DNA of 64,000 bases, from NCBI GenBank assembly GCA_037039685.1, contig JAWNGF010000005.1, positions 992,001 through 1,056,000 on the forward strand, read 5' to 3'. Positions 11,801 to 23,480 of the stretch are shown piece by piece (position 1 is the first letter of the stretch; the number at the start of each line of letters is the position of its first letter). Made by a program: the position numbers and the translations under genes. The DNA is from Ceratobasidium sp. AG-K (lineage: Eukaryota; Basidiomycota; Agaricomycetes; Cantharellales; Ceratobasidiaceae). The notes below the pieces were generated by a model. The model did no database searches. It worked only from the letters and a program-made list of their open reading frames with translations, and was not told where the DNA came from.

Positions 11801-14435
11801 AAATTGTACGGTAGAGCGTCTGTGCGCGCAAGCTGGCCCAAATACGCGTGCGAAGAGTAAATTCGGGAGACGAGGACTTGAACCCGATGCAGTAGAATGG
11901 CAGGTCGTCGGTTTTGCCAGTAGCTGTCTTTCCATCGCTAGGAACGTCTGTTTCGTCGGCCAAAATCTTGGTATCGCGGACAAAGTTGTCCCATTCGAGC
12001 GGGTGCAGCTGCTTCAAGTACTCCAACTGGGTGACACGGGTGTTGTGATCTTCTTCGCGGATAATCTCGCGCAGTGACAGCAAAATCTTTTCCGAGTAAT
12101 GAGGGACGAGGACCGTGAACGTAGGCATGGCTTCGACAGAGATAGGATCGGGTAGAGCGGCCGTAAGCGATTGTGCAAAGAAGGAGATACGACGCTCCGC
12201 TTCACTGCCAGGGGGGAGGAACTCTTTGGATCCCTGCGCCGTAAAGAACATCGGGGCACGGAGGGTCTTGCGGCCTTCTTTATCCTCGGCTTGGTGGTAC
12301 ATGAGTTGTTGGACGTGGTCAATCGACAGGAGATGCTCGCGGTACATGGAAATGATAACGGCGTTCCAGATTTGCGAAACGAGAACCTGTACGCGTGTCA
12401 ATATTAAATCAATTAAGCGATGAGGGCAACGTACCTTGGGCTTGTATTTGACCTCCATATCCCCCGTGGCAAGAATCTTGGCGTAGATACGCTTTGGCAG
12501 CCGGGTATAGATCTCCTTCCACGGCGTCCAGATACTCGAGCCGAGCGCAAAGGCCCTCGCGACGGAAATGACGGACGTCCAGATGACATACCACAGGTAC
12601 GTGTCCAGGAAGAACAGCACGAGGTCCATGAAGAACATGATCGCGAGGGTGAAGGCTGGCTGGTGGGAGCACAGGGCGTTTCCGAGATACCTCTCTCCAC
12701 ATCGTTGAACCCGCATTCCGACCATGACACGGATGGGATCACGGAACGACAGGGTCAGGAAAAAGTAGGACTCGGCAAACTTGCAGCCAAAGATGAGCAC
12801 CCATAATAGGATTGAGGTGGCGCGTTGAGGCTTGGTGAGGTCTGGGTACGCGGCTGTGAAAGTTTGAGATGCCATGAACTTGCGGGACGTGGAGCCAACT
12901 CGGTCTCCGAACAAGCGGGCCGACGGGAGAATGCCGAACAGGCAGGTCATGGAAAGGGAGAAGAAGAACTGGGCGACGCCGATAATGAGGGGGACCTGGG
13001 AGCGGGTTGTCGAAGAGGTGAAAAAGATGATGTACACGGTCGGGCCAACGGTAAGTGCGAGAACAACGAAAAGGAAGACAAGTCGCATGGTGAGGTGGGA
13101 CGCGTTTTTCCAGTTGAGAGGTAAGAAGACAAATTCAGCGAGGGTAGCGAAAATCATGATAAGTGTCGAGAGCGCTCCGCCAAGTGCCGTAACGGACCAT
13201 CGCATAGCTGTGGTTGGAGGAGAGCCATTCGGTTGGTTGTAGACGCTCGGTGAGTGGTAGGCGGTGTAGTACCAGAACACGGACAAGTGGATAATCCAGA
13301 CGCGATTGAAATGGACGAGCAATTGGAAGATGGTGCGCTTTTCGAAGTACGTCTTGACAAACGAGCTTTTCCAATCGATTTGTTCAAACTTCAAGAAACG
13401 CTTGGCCGGTGGAATATCGACCAGGCGAGACTTGTCGCGCATGGTGATACTCGCTATGCCTTCGGGATACCAAAAGGTCTGGTTGACGTCGTCGTAACCA
13501 ATGATCTGTTCGTGGTCCTTTTCGCGACGAACGAATTTGCCCTCTTGAACCTCGTAGCCCTGGTCGCGCAAGAAGCGGTAGATTGGTTTGACGACGGTGT
13601 GGAGATACAGGCCCTCTGGCTGCGCATCGGTGCTGTTCTGGCACTCGGGAGATCGGTAGTAGTCGTCGGCACATTTGAAAATGAAGCACATGCACTCGGC
13701 CATGAAGCGAACATTGCCAGCCTCTCCCCAGCACAAGAGCCAGAGAGCGATTTGACGCAGTCGGTCGTAATGGCTCATATTGCTCATTGCTTGGCGCCAA
13801 CGATGCCCAGCGCTGTCGAGGGATTTCTCGGCAACCGACTTGTTCCGCTGGTGGCCTTTTCCGCCGACAGACTTCAGGCGCTGAAGCCCGGGATTTTGTG
13901 TCTTGCCGACGGCGTCGTCAAGGTCCAGTTGCGCGGCAAAATACCATTTTCGATAATTGGCGTGCTGGCCACCAATGTAGTCGGCGTGTATAGTGGTAAG
14001 GGCCTGCTCTGCACTCATGCGGGAGGCACGGCTGTCGAGCAGGTTCATGAGGTAATCGAATTGGTTGCGCATCGAGTCGCGTTGGAAGCCAAACTTCTGA
14101 GTAAGGTCGAGGAAAATATCTTCAATTTCTCTGGAGAAAAGCATTAGCTACTGAATACTTGAAGATGTAAAAACTCACTCTTTAGACAGCGGAACGCCAC
14201 GGTCTGTTGACCAGGCGGGATAAGGTTCCCGGGTAGAGCTTGGCCCATATGTCGCATACGAGCCCCCAGACATTTCAGTTGCAAAAGACGCGGTGGATGC
14301 AGCAAAACGGTTCACATGGGCCGCAGGGTGGGGCACTGGAAAAATATCAGCACAAAACCGCGTAAAAGAACGGATAAACTTACAGGACGCTCCATGGCCA
14401 GCATGTTGTCCGTGAGCTCGGGGATCATAGGCCAT
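8869..14435 (-). CDS. FKS1: 1,3-beta-glucan synthase catalytic subunit (GT48)
   Basis: Plasma-membrane enzyme that polymerises UDP-glucose into beta-1,3-glucan of the cell wall, normally activated by Rho1-GTP. About 1,700 residues in roughly 10 exons. The start [15 protein letters not shown] opens a short hydrophilic N-terminus. The Fks1 N-terminal domain follows at [20 protein letters not shown], then a first block of membrane helices and the large cytoplasmic GT48 domain ([60 protein letters not shown]). A second multi-helix block follows, ending in [13 protein letters not shown] and the stop at 8869. Introns are 48-50 nt (14336-14383, 14131-14178, 12387-12434, 10677-10726, 10449-10496, 9551-9600 and others near the 3' end). 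Two of these are in frame and stop-free. Echinocandin hot-spot 1 reads FLTLSFRDP (12737-12763) and hot-spot 2 DWIRRCITS (10543-10569). Confidence 0.96.
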
Positions 14436-16172
14436 GTCGGCCCGTGTTTAGTGTGCAGTCGACGAAAAGAAAGAAAAGAGAGAAAGAGTGTCGAGCAGAG
14501 AGAACAGATTAACAGCAAGCCAAGGCTCTCTCAGCTCGCTTCCAAGACCAAAGTGTGGTTGTAATGGGTTTGCTTCCGAGCTCCACACCATTCGACTCTC
14601 AGGGAAAATGACCTATATTCCGCGGTACACAGCATTCTTCCGGTGTTTTCCGGCGAATCTCCCTAGCAACGCCCGTTATGACGCATCATGACTACACTCA
14701 CAGCAGTGCCCCTATCTCCTTTTTGGTGTGTATGCGTATATTCCATAACTTATAGCACTGCGAGCCGTCACCCAGCACTGTCACTAGCTGACTGATTGCT
14801 GGTCGCGAACACGGTTTTCTATTCGCAACCAGTCCCCAGTCTTCTTTTTTGTCATTAAGGCGTCGTCAGACGCTTACAAACCCCTTGGCTGATAAACGCG
14901 CCCTCGCGTGTACGCGTCTCAGTCGCATAAGCATGAAAAACATAACATATCAAACTTCACGGGTCTCTGGGCTAGCGGCCCGAAATTAACGCAAACCAGC
15001 CATCTCGGCCCGACTCAAGCGTGCCCGTTTTATCAGTGCTCTACCCCCGTCTCCCATCGCAATAGAGGCAGTCGGAGTCGATGCATCACGGTAGCCAACA
15101 TAGCACAAGCTCCCCTCTGCGCCTCACCAACCACAATGTGCGCCCGAGTGGCTAACGCTCGCGTATTGTTGTACCTGACCGCATGTCGCTGAAATTCTGC
15201 CGCGCTCCGAACCCCCGACATACGGAGCCGGTTTCTGCTGTCCCACATGTCTTCTGAATCGCCGTCATCGCACCAACTTACTCCGCCATCTCCAACGTGC
15301 ACGCTCCGGCGAGTGTATCTCCTGGACGGTAGGCGCCCCGGCGCTTGAACTCTCTGCGTTTGTTTCAAGTCTGTTTGATCGACGACGGCGCTTATCCGCA
15401 TACAGTCACACTGCCCCAGAAACGTGTTATTGATACACTCAAATCAAGACATTCTAGCTCGATCACTAGGCCTTGGCCAGTAATTTATCACAGCCAGAGT
15501 TCTCCGATGATCATATCCGGGACGGCATCAAACCATCACATCAAGGTTACCCGTTCGTGCGCTATCGGGGATTAACGCCTGATCAGCAGCAAATACGCCC
15601 TCCACGGCAAAAATATGACACGGTTGGTTGTAGCACAGTCAAAGCGAACGCACACATGCTATTTGGGCGCCCATGCTAGGTTCGACACGACCTTGGTCTG
15701 GAGAGACGTCCGGAACGCTCTAACAGAGCCAACAAATCCACAGTAACAAATTCATTCTAATACTAGAAGTCCACAACAACGCCAAATATGTGCTCGCAGG
15801 TTATCATTTTACCTGTTGGTTTTTCTAAGTATAGTGATAGTGACGATACTTGAAGTGAGTGACTTTGACGCTATCGCGTCCGGGGTCACGATGAAGACCA
15901 ACGGACTTTCCATTGAACACATACAGGGCCTGAGTAACTAAATACGCAATTTTACGCTTTTCTGTGTCTTATTCATGAGGGTTGTGGATGCTTGAAAGTT
16001 GGTGCTCAGTTGACGAATCTTTTTGTATCACGTAGGACGTATCCACCTACACTATCTCACAATAATATTGACTGATCGAAAGGAACAACAATGCAACCGA
16101 TAACAAAACTTGTAGCTACCGTAACTTGTAGCTTTGTGCTAGGACTGCACCAAGATGTGCATCAATCTCTTC
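14436..16172. other. Intergenic region upstream of FKS1
   Basis: About 1.7 kb without a supported gene. It should contain the FKS1 promoter and 5' UTR; the first few hundred bases upstream of 14435 are purine/pyrimidine-skewed (14455-14520). Beyond about 15 kb I see no coding signal. Confidence 0.5.
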
Positions 16173-17082
16173 CTACAATGTACGAACAGATAGTAGACCA
16201 ATACAAACTTTGTAGAAACTAGTAGGAGTATTTCCCCCCTTCCTCGTAATCAATTCATCAATCCTCGATGGCATAGAGTCATACAATTTATCAATGAAGC
16301 GGGGATATTCTCCCATTCCTCCAGCAGAAAATTCCGGGCAGTGGGTTATGCGCACCTGGCGGTCCAAGTAGTTTCTCGATTATGTCATATCGGGGCTGTT
16401 GGCCGGCCAAGGGAGCACCGAGAACCCGTTGTTGGCCAACACTTCGTATGCTTGGCTGTATGCTTGGGATCATTGTCGTGCTGGAAGATACTCGGGACAT
16501 GTTATTTCCCGACAAGTGCGTCGTCCGATTTGGGTGTATATGCGCGCTGTCATAGTACCTGTAATCTCTCCACCCCTGACGGGGTAACACACCCCCACAC
16601 ATAACCTTCCCACCGCCGTGTTTCACCGTCTTCTGAGTATAACAAGGATCTAGAGACAGTCCCTTCTTATGCCAACACCAGCGCTGCCCATCTGACGCAA
16701 AAATATTGAATTTAGATCGTCGGAAATGAGGACACGGCGCCAGTCACTACCCAGGTTGCATGGTCTCTACCCCATTTGACCCGATGCCGATAAGTGAGCA
16801 GGGGAACGCGAACGCCTATAACCATAAATACCAAGCTTGCGAAGACGGCGGCGCACGGTTTCTGAAAAATTCGCGTTGGATGTTTGCAGCTGTAGGAACA
16901 CGGACTCGAGCGGCTTTCGAGCATCAGCATGCTTCAACTTGCGTGGACGACCATGCGAGTAAAAGCTGCGGGTCTTTGTGTGCCGCTGACAAGTGCGGCT
17001 GACTAATGAGAGGCAATCTTGTAGATGCTAGCCCCCTTGCGATAATTTGGGCGCGAATTTCAGGGGACAGATGACGAGTCAT
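16173..17082 (-). pseudogene. Decayed Tc1/mariner-type transposase
   Basis: Reading the minus strand across several frames recovers a Tc1-like transposase in the right order. It starts with MTRHLSPEIRAQIIA (helix-turn-helix region), then ETVRRRLRKLGIYG and a PLLTYRHRVKW stretch, then a DWRRVLISDD block holding the first catalytic Asp. KHGGGKVM comes next, then QHDNDPKHTAKH with the second Asp, and finally a region like LPWPANSPDMN broken by frameshifts before WENIPASLINCM. No single frame is open for more than about 110 codons, so the copy cannot encode an active enzyme. I could not find matching terminal inverted repeats or a TA duplication by eye. Confidence 0.75.
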
Positions 17083-18414
17083 GGGAGAATGCTATGTGTG
17101 CAGAAATCGTACCAGAACACCCTGAGAGACATGAATTATAGGGAGGGGGTGGCGGCAAGCTTAGTAATCCACAAAATTTGCAACACTAAAAATGCCATTG
17201 TTCATGTGCATCGAATCTTCCGAATCACGGACATTATCGGACCGACCCCCGAAACTTGCAAAGTCGTGCGTCGCAACGATGTTGACCTTTCGAGGTCACT
17301 TCTAGTGTACGTACGAACCCTACCCATGCTATCAGAAAATTACGGGATCCGCTGGTTTCGTCAATCTACACTCGACTGCTATTTTCTGACGATATCGGAC
17401 CTATCTCTCCACTGTACACACACAGCCTTCGAGTGGGGATCCTCCCTAAAGTTCATTACACCATTGCCAAGGTAGCTCTGGTATCGTAATTCGGCTAGAT
17501 GCTAATGAGGATACCCTTGCGAATTCCGCTGGTGGCTCGCGAGACAATACAGAAGCATGCTTCTAATAACCACCATACTAGGTTCGAGACTGCACAGCTG
17601 TACGTGGGGTGTCGGGTATGTGGGCTCGGTTGCGTCTCGCGAGTACCGCTCTTCCAAAAATGCTCTTTTTCTTTGAATTATACTACCGAGGGACCTTTCG
17701 CACAGCTCTCAAGATTTTCTTATACCTACTTTGTGCTGAGCCTATATGGACCATTCTTCGTCGACTATTGGCGAAATAAATTTGGCCACCCACTCCGAGG
17801 CCTCCCGGAGATCGGTACCGTCTTCTCAACACAACGCTTACCTCTGCATAGCATGTCTAAATGACATATGCATGATCATAATGTGATCAATTGTTTACCA
17901 CGCGACCTGTTCGTCCGCCTCCTGTCGATCATTGCCACCTCGGTGTTGGAGTCGTGGGTCGCGTACTTGTGTGGGCCGATGTCCAGCGGAATTGAACCGG
18001 CCTTCAAATGCGGAAAATGTTCTAGATCAATGATACCGGAGACAGAAGCCCCCACTGCTTGGCTTTGGAATCGGCTCTTGCACTCGTTTAGCCTATTCGA
18101 ACATCGCCACGATCGGCATATCTTACAACAATGACGGTCCGGCTGGTATCGCATTGAATTAGTCGATGTGCTGCTAAGTGCACAAGCAACGATGTTGACT
18201 ATATGCCGCCACCCAACACGCGTGGAACGGCGTTAAGCTACGAGAAAACTTGATCTTGCTGACAGGGGTACACACGACCAAGTCGGGGACCGGTTGTGGT
18301 GAGTGGCACTCGTGCAGAGTCCGAATTTTGCTTCGCCTCCACGAAATTCGACGGGCTTCAAAAGGGGAGTAGTGTGAGCACGAATAGAGCACACTCATCA
18401 CCATTTGAAGTACG
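17083..18414. other. Gene-poor stretch with short unassigned frames
   Basis: Frames at 17499-17864 (+) and 17868-18134 (+) are open for 121 and 88 codons, but no motif or clear exon structure could be assigned. They may be remnants of a decayed gene. Confidence 0.35.
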
Positions 18415-18806
18415 ATGGTTCAACATTTCGGTGTCTGGCAAAACTGGTAGGATAAATTCAGTTTGGTTTTTGACTGCTCAGTACTCATACCTCCCATTGA
18501 TACACAGGTATAGACAGCAATCTCTCCCACCGCCAATACAGTGGAACGACGCTCCTGTAACACATAATGGACAAAATCTGTGGATGTCCGAGGTATATTG
18601 TGGGTACCTTTGCCATACTCTTTCTCTTTCACCAGCTACGCGTTCCTGTCCCCCATATCAGAATTTGGAGATTGTAATAGATACTAACTCGCAGCGTTTT
18701 AGTGAACGGTCGAGTTATCGCTCAGGCTATGGCGGCTTCCAAAGGAGCTGCTCAGAACGAGTGCGCTCGACAGCTCCTCATCTTCTTCAAGGTTCCCCAC
18801 AGCTAG
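18415..18806 (+). CDS. Small stand-alone double-stranded RNA-binding domain protein
   Basis: Three exons (18415-18446, 18508-18599, 18703-18806) join in phase into a protein of about 75 residues. It starts MVQHFGVWQNWYRQQ, then LPPPIQWNDAPVTHNGQ, SEVYLNGRVIAQAMAAS and KGAAQNECARQLLIFFK, and stops after PHS. This matches the beta1-beta2-beta3-alpha2 part of a dsRBD: the VNG-like turn and the AASKGAAQNECA helix start are typical. The second intron (18600-18702) has a GTGGGT donor, an ACTAAC branch-like site at 18683-18688 and a TTTTAG acceptor. The N-terminal helix of a full dsRBD is only partly present. Target RNA and role (RNA silencing, editing or other) are unknown. Confidence 0.6.
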
Positions 18807-19172
18807 ATCATTCAGAACTGGACCAACATGGCTCGGCTCTTAGCGCACAACGCGCTACTTCCCTCGTTACACAAGACGTCAAGACTTTGATCGTTGGAAT
18901 ACCTTTGCTCTCACTGCACCTTAACATGGTGGTATTCAAGCGGCCCCCAGGGTCGAACGTGCAAGGCTAGTCTGTGCGAGTGCAACTAATGTACTTTTTT
19001 CTTCTCCGATACCCAACAATGCTTTGGCCCGATTCTTTTATTAGTTTCATTAATGTATTGTTCTTTCTGTACGTATATGCGTTGTTATTAATACCCTTAC
19101 AGTGTCTCGTCTTCAACACATGCCCCGTATTTCCATTTACAAGCCAGCAGCTTAAATCCTGTAGGGAACTCG
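18807..19172. other. Short spacer
   Basis: No coding, RNA or repeat feature could be supported here. Confidence 0.4.
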
Positions 19173-20025
19173 TTAATGGTAGACCTCCATCAGACAACGT
19201 GCTCCAACTTTAGTTGCATCTTTCCACTGCAGTACCTGTGCATTACTATCCTCGTATCCCAGCCTTCCTGTCCACAAAGGCTTGTGGTACATTCCTCTCA
19301 CCCAAAGCGAGCTTCCAATCCTCAGAACTGGTAACATATAGGAGTTGGTATTTTGGCTGGTGTACGTGAACCTGGAGTGGTTCCCGTGGTAGCGTGTGTA
19401 AAACCTGATGGACAACGACGGGTCGTGGACACCAGTATTGAGCCAAGAATAGCCATTTTGATTCGACGATGTATGTAGACAGCGCTCAATGGGGTTTAGT
19501 TCAAAAACGTTGGGTTGACCACATGAATATACTCGCTTCTGCGTGACCCTATTCATGACTTCAACATTGAGGTCGCTGAGATCGTACTTTGGTCATGGCC
19601 ACCATCTTTAGAATTCTTTCTCCGAATTTTCTTTGCTCCGTTTCTCACAGACGACGGTTCCTCCTTCCGATTACGGTGTCCAAGTCGGATTTACCAATAT
19701 TTCCTTTTTGGGATTATCCGGTTGATGTTTATATTGGTTTCTTAGACCGCCGGGCGCAGAATCTGTGCGTTTGGATACCAAACAGCACCCGACTGATTAT
19801 GTATCCAATCAACAGACAACTGACACCCCGGATCATTCCAAAAGAAATATGGAAACATGTTTCGCTCCAGATTGGTTACAACCAGGATGTTCATCGACAG
19901 GTCGGTCGTCTCGGGGGGTAATGGCTCCAACTTTGCTCGGTTCTCTTTGGCTTCAGTCTGAAATCAGGCTCGGATTATTCGTTCAAATTTCCAGATTGCG
20001 TATTGTGTTGTCAAATAAGGTAGAA
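19173..20025 (-). CDS. Possible multi-exon gene of unknown function
   Basis: Two minus-strand frames have protein-like composition. The upstream one (about 19742-19980) reads TEAKENRAKLEPLPP and continues through NILVVTNLERNMFPYFFW and GAVWYPNAQILRPA. The downstream one (19173-19556, 127 codons) contains PNVFELNPIERCLHT, GVHDPSLSIRFYTRYHG and GSSLWVRGMYHKPLWTG. Both are rich in aromatic residues, as in extracellular or lectin-like proteins, but I do not recognise a family and could not join them through a clean intron. They may be two exons of one gene or separate remnants. Confidence 0.3.
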
Positions 20026-20083
20026 ACATGTTGAGAGTACAAACATCCGTTGTCAATCGTACAGCTGTTCCGACCAGGACCCA

Positions 20084-20369
20084 TCAGACGGCCCTTCCCC
20101 ACTCAATATCACCCTTCTTCCAGTCCCCATCCGGGCGCTTTGCTTCTTCGATGTCGCCAACGGTTCCAATGGTCCCGACGGACCCGGTCGCACTTTGGAG
20201 TCGTTGGGGCTCCACCGCGTGTATCGTCTCGGTGTGTACACGTACGCCTAGTTCGAAGGTATCGGTTGCGAAGGTTCCGGTCCGTTTGGTAGTTGGGCCA
20301 CTCCCGCTGACATTCGTCGAGGAATTCAGTGGGCGACTGCTGACGAATGATCTTGATTCGTCGCGAGCG
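20084..20369 (-). CDS. Possible 3' exon of an unidentified protein
   Basis: A minus-strand frame preceded by an acceptor-like ATCCCAG reads DESRSFVSSRPLNSSTNVSG, then a threonine-rich part, HTETIHAVEP, and ends with DWKKGDIEWGRAV. The composition is that of a soluble C-terminal tail, similar in style to the tail of the neighbouring DUF6533-like gene, of which it might be an alternative end. No upstream exon was found. Confidence 0.28.
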
Positions 20370-20567
20370 CCTGGGATGGGGTCGAAATAATAAAAAAGAG
20401 ATATTATAAATAGAATGCAATGTCCGTTTGAATGCAGGAAAGCAAGAATGTGGAGGTATAGCACAGCGCAGCGAGTGGGGATAGCATAAAGAGCGATAAA
20501 AACAATAGCCCGTGAAGGAAAGGGATGAAACAATGCCCAGCAGAGATGAAGTAAAAGAGAAAGGCGT

Positions 20568-22592
20568 TCAAAGCGCGAGACCAACAGGTGAAGAAGGATG
20601 TGATTGTTGTCGCGAATCCAGCAAGCGAGGTTGAGATGGTGCAGGTTGTTCGATGTCAATGATGAAATGAGGGATTGGCGAGCGACGGGAGCGGTCGAAC
20701 GCAGTTTGCGAAGAATTTTCATCGCGTTCATGCAGAACCGTGAGTTTCGCGGTGAAGTCGTGCATGGGTTTCGCAGTGCGCGGGGATAACGATGTAGTAT
20801 CGGTGTACATAGTGTGTGCTCGATCAGTAATCGCGATATGTTCCAAAGCTGGAGGGGGGACTTTAATACTTTGCGTTGCTAGCACCAAATGTTGGGCCAT
20901 AATCATTGTGACCTGCATTCCCACCAAGCGTCGTGCACCGAAGGATATCGAATAGCCGGGTCCGGGGAAAGTCGTAGCCGGTGTGCGCAGCAGGGACGGA
21001 TTCGAACATCAGTCGAAGAACGAGGGCCAGGCGCACAACAAAGAGATAAACTAGTTAGCTCGACTGAACTCGCGTTTTCTGTGATGGTGGGAATATTTAT
21101 CCTCCAGGGCCAGGAACATCTGGCACCCATGGGCTAGTGGAACAAGAAACCAGGCTTACCGCTACGCTAAAGAATGCACCCAGCTTCTCCACATACCTGA
21201 CGTGACTCGTTCCCAGGAGAACGACAATGTTCACCACTGCAAATTTCTTCAGACAGGGCCTAGTAGGAATAGGCAAGGCTGATACTCACGGGTCGTGCCG
21301 AACGCGTACATCTGATCAAGTTGGTCAGAACCCAGAAACGGACAAAGAAGGAAAGGAGGATATAGACATGTTCAAATGGGGAAATGTGGGGAGGTTTAGA
21401 GGTATAACCTTGTGTGTGGGGTGAAGAACCGTGCGTTGTTGGGCCCGGTCCGTCCAGCGGACCGCGGAGGATTAGGAAGCACGGGACAAGACAAGGGGAG
21501 AGTTGCGGATGATAGGGGATATGCCAAGGTGCACAAGACTTACCATTCCATGCTGCAGCACTTTCTTCGTAAACTTCGACATAGTGGAGCCCGAGTTACG
21601 GTCGATGAGGTAGTATGTTGCCACAGCGCAAGCGATAATGTCGAACCCTGTAAGGTAGACGTCAGATGGGGCACTCAGGGCTTTACAATGGGCGGCGCAC
21701 CAGCCATTGCACCATAATACATTGGGGCGCTATTGAAGGCCGTCTCGTCTAGTTGCTTGGCAATGCATCTATTCCCTCCGTCAGCCTCCGAATGGGAGTC
21801 GGGTCAAATGAAAACATACTTTTGGGTCCCCTTCTTGATAAACGCTGGCACAACTCGAGAGTAAGCTCACGTCGAGTAAAAAAAAAAGTGGGGTATACGT
21901 ACGATCTCGCTTATAAACATTCCCAATCACCATCATCGGGACGGTGATAACGCACATTATGGATAGAAAGATCAACACGGTGCGTGACTTGCGCGATATT
22001 GCCCAGGTTCTCAAAAAGATGAGGCCTTGGGATGCGAAACCTGCTATCACTGGGGGCTGGTGAGATCCTTGGATGGCTCGAGCGAGTTTGAACTGTCCGT
22101 ACTCTTCGTGACTGGAGGAGCGAGACGAAATTTACGGCACGACTCTATATCAAACGTGTTTGAGTAGAACCCAATCCCATTAAGAACGAGCGACACGATG
22201 GAGACACTGTTGAAGAAATGAGCAATGTGACTAATTGGCGAGAAAAAGGACGCACTATCGGACCACGATGAACAGAAAACAAACAATAGACATCCGGCCT
22301 TGAGCATATTGTCGCCGATACAGCTGAAAATATTTATCGTGTGAGTTAAAAGCATAAGTCGGCTCGATAAACATACCTTGATTTCTCCCGGAATGGTTTG
22401 TAGGTAACTAATTGGGTAAGTGATCAGTAGTTGGTTACCGCCGCCGCGGCCAAGGGCTTACTCAAAGGCTGCGATGGAGAACGTCCTAAAGCAATGGCAC
22501 ATCTGTTAGCATAGACCAGTATCTCAGCTTGATTGCACTTACGCAACTCGGAGGTTGCTGGTAAGGGGGTCGTCGATATTGCTTGATTGCAT
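20568..22592 (-). CDS. DUF6533-like multi-pass membrane protein
   Basis: Basidiomycete-expanded family of predicted seven-helix membrane proteins of unknown function. The start MQSSNIDDPLTSNLRVA is followed by short exons giving FSIAAFDYLQTIPGEIKLYRRQ (the signature region), SIVCFLFIVVRYVSIVSLVL, a loop with IESCRKF, then GLIFLRTWAISRKSRTVLIF, MCVITVPMMVIGNVYKR, FDIIACAVATYYLIDR, FTKKVLQHGM and VVNIVVLLGT. The cytoplasmic tail includes GMQVTMIMAQHLVLATQSIK and a serine-rich end stopping at 20568. Helix count by eye is about seven. Exon borders between 21000 and 21300 are uncertain. Family placement rests on the YDYL-type motif and overall pattern, so it is less secure than for the enzymes. 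Confidence 0.65.
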
Positions 22593-23480
22593 CAGTGCAG
22601 TACCGGGGGAAAGTCGCCTCGAGCGAGCCTATTTCCTCAGAACTCGATGGTTGTTGTGATCGTTAATGAGGGGGAAGGGGTGCGGGCAGATGTAGATTCA
22701 GGCGGCTATGAGGCCGCATGAGATGGTCGCAGGGGGGAAACTCTGATCGGTTGCCAGCGCGGCAGTGGGATTAATATGTTATAGGCGAGGCCTTCGTTGC
22801 CCCAGTCTAAGTCGACTTCGCGAAGGGCCGAAGCCCGGTCCCGTGCCTCGTCAGATGGATCCAGGTCGGTGTCACCTCGGCCCTGCATATCATTTGTCAC
22901 CCAAGTTGAATTCATTCGTCATGTTTCTTACACTAGAAACCCGTGTGGCTTGTTGGAGACGTGTGCGGATGCCAATGTGGCGCAGGAGACCAACCACCCC
23001 GCATGTGATTCACTGCAGTCATACCGCGACACGAAGGTCTGTCAATGCCAATTACCTCAGATGCCGCAGCCTAGTCTCCATGATGCCTCGTGGCCCCTCA
23101 CCAACACCACGCGAGCTCATTTAGCGCCTTCGGGTGTTGTCGCCCGTTTGGACATGGGTGGGGACTTGGTTTCACGCGCGGCACCTTGGAGCAGGTCTTC
23201 TAAAATCTCAGCGCCTTGGCGGGTGTGTTGGCGTAGTCATCCCCCGCCGATTCAACAACATTGCTCCCCAGTATATAGGCACCTAATTTCGGGCAATGCG
23301 AGATCTAATGTTCGATTTCAATAACATACATTGGCAAGCCTCTACAGGCTGAGCTTCAGTAAACCCCGTTGGAATGTCGGACAAGCGCTCAACAAGCTCA
23401 GATCTGCGTCTTCACCAAAGAACCCAGGGTCTGATAACCTATAGATACTAATCATACATAACTCAGGGCAAGCGGCTATA
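22593..23480. other. Intergenic region
   Basis: Upstream region of the DUF6533-like gene and 3' flank of the hydrolase gene. Overlapping short frames on both strands at 22706-23324 (up to 175 codons) have no recognisable motif or splice pattern. Confidence 0.4.

Noticed and set aside
10743..12077. 444-codon open frame on the plus strand
   Set aside because: It is exactly antisense to the glucan synthase catalytic domain. Its openness follows from that gene's codon bias, and the translation has no family motif.
12387..12434. Sixteen residues inside the glucan synthase reading frame
   Set aside because: They are absent from the family, carry GTACGT and ACAG borders, and are best read as a 48-nt intron rather than a protein insertion.
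13254..14147. 297-codon plus-strand frame
   Set aside because: Antisense shadow of the N-terminal part of the same glucan synthase gene.
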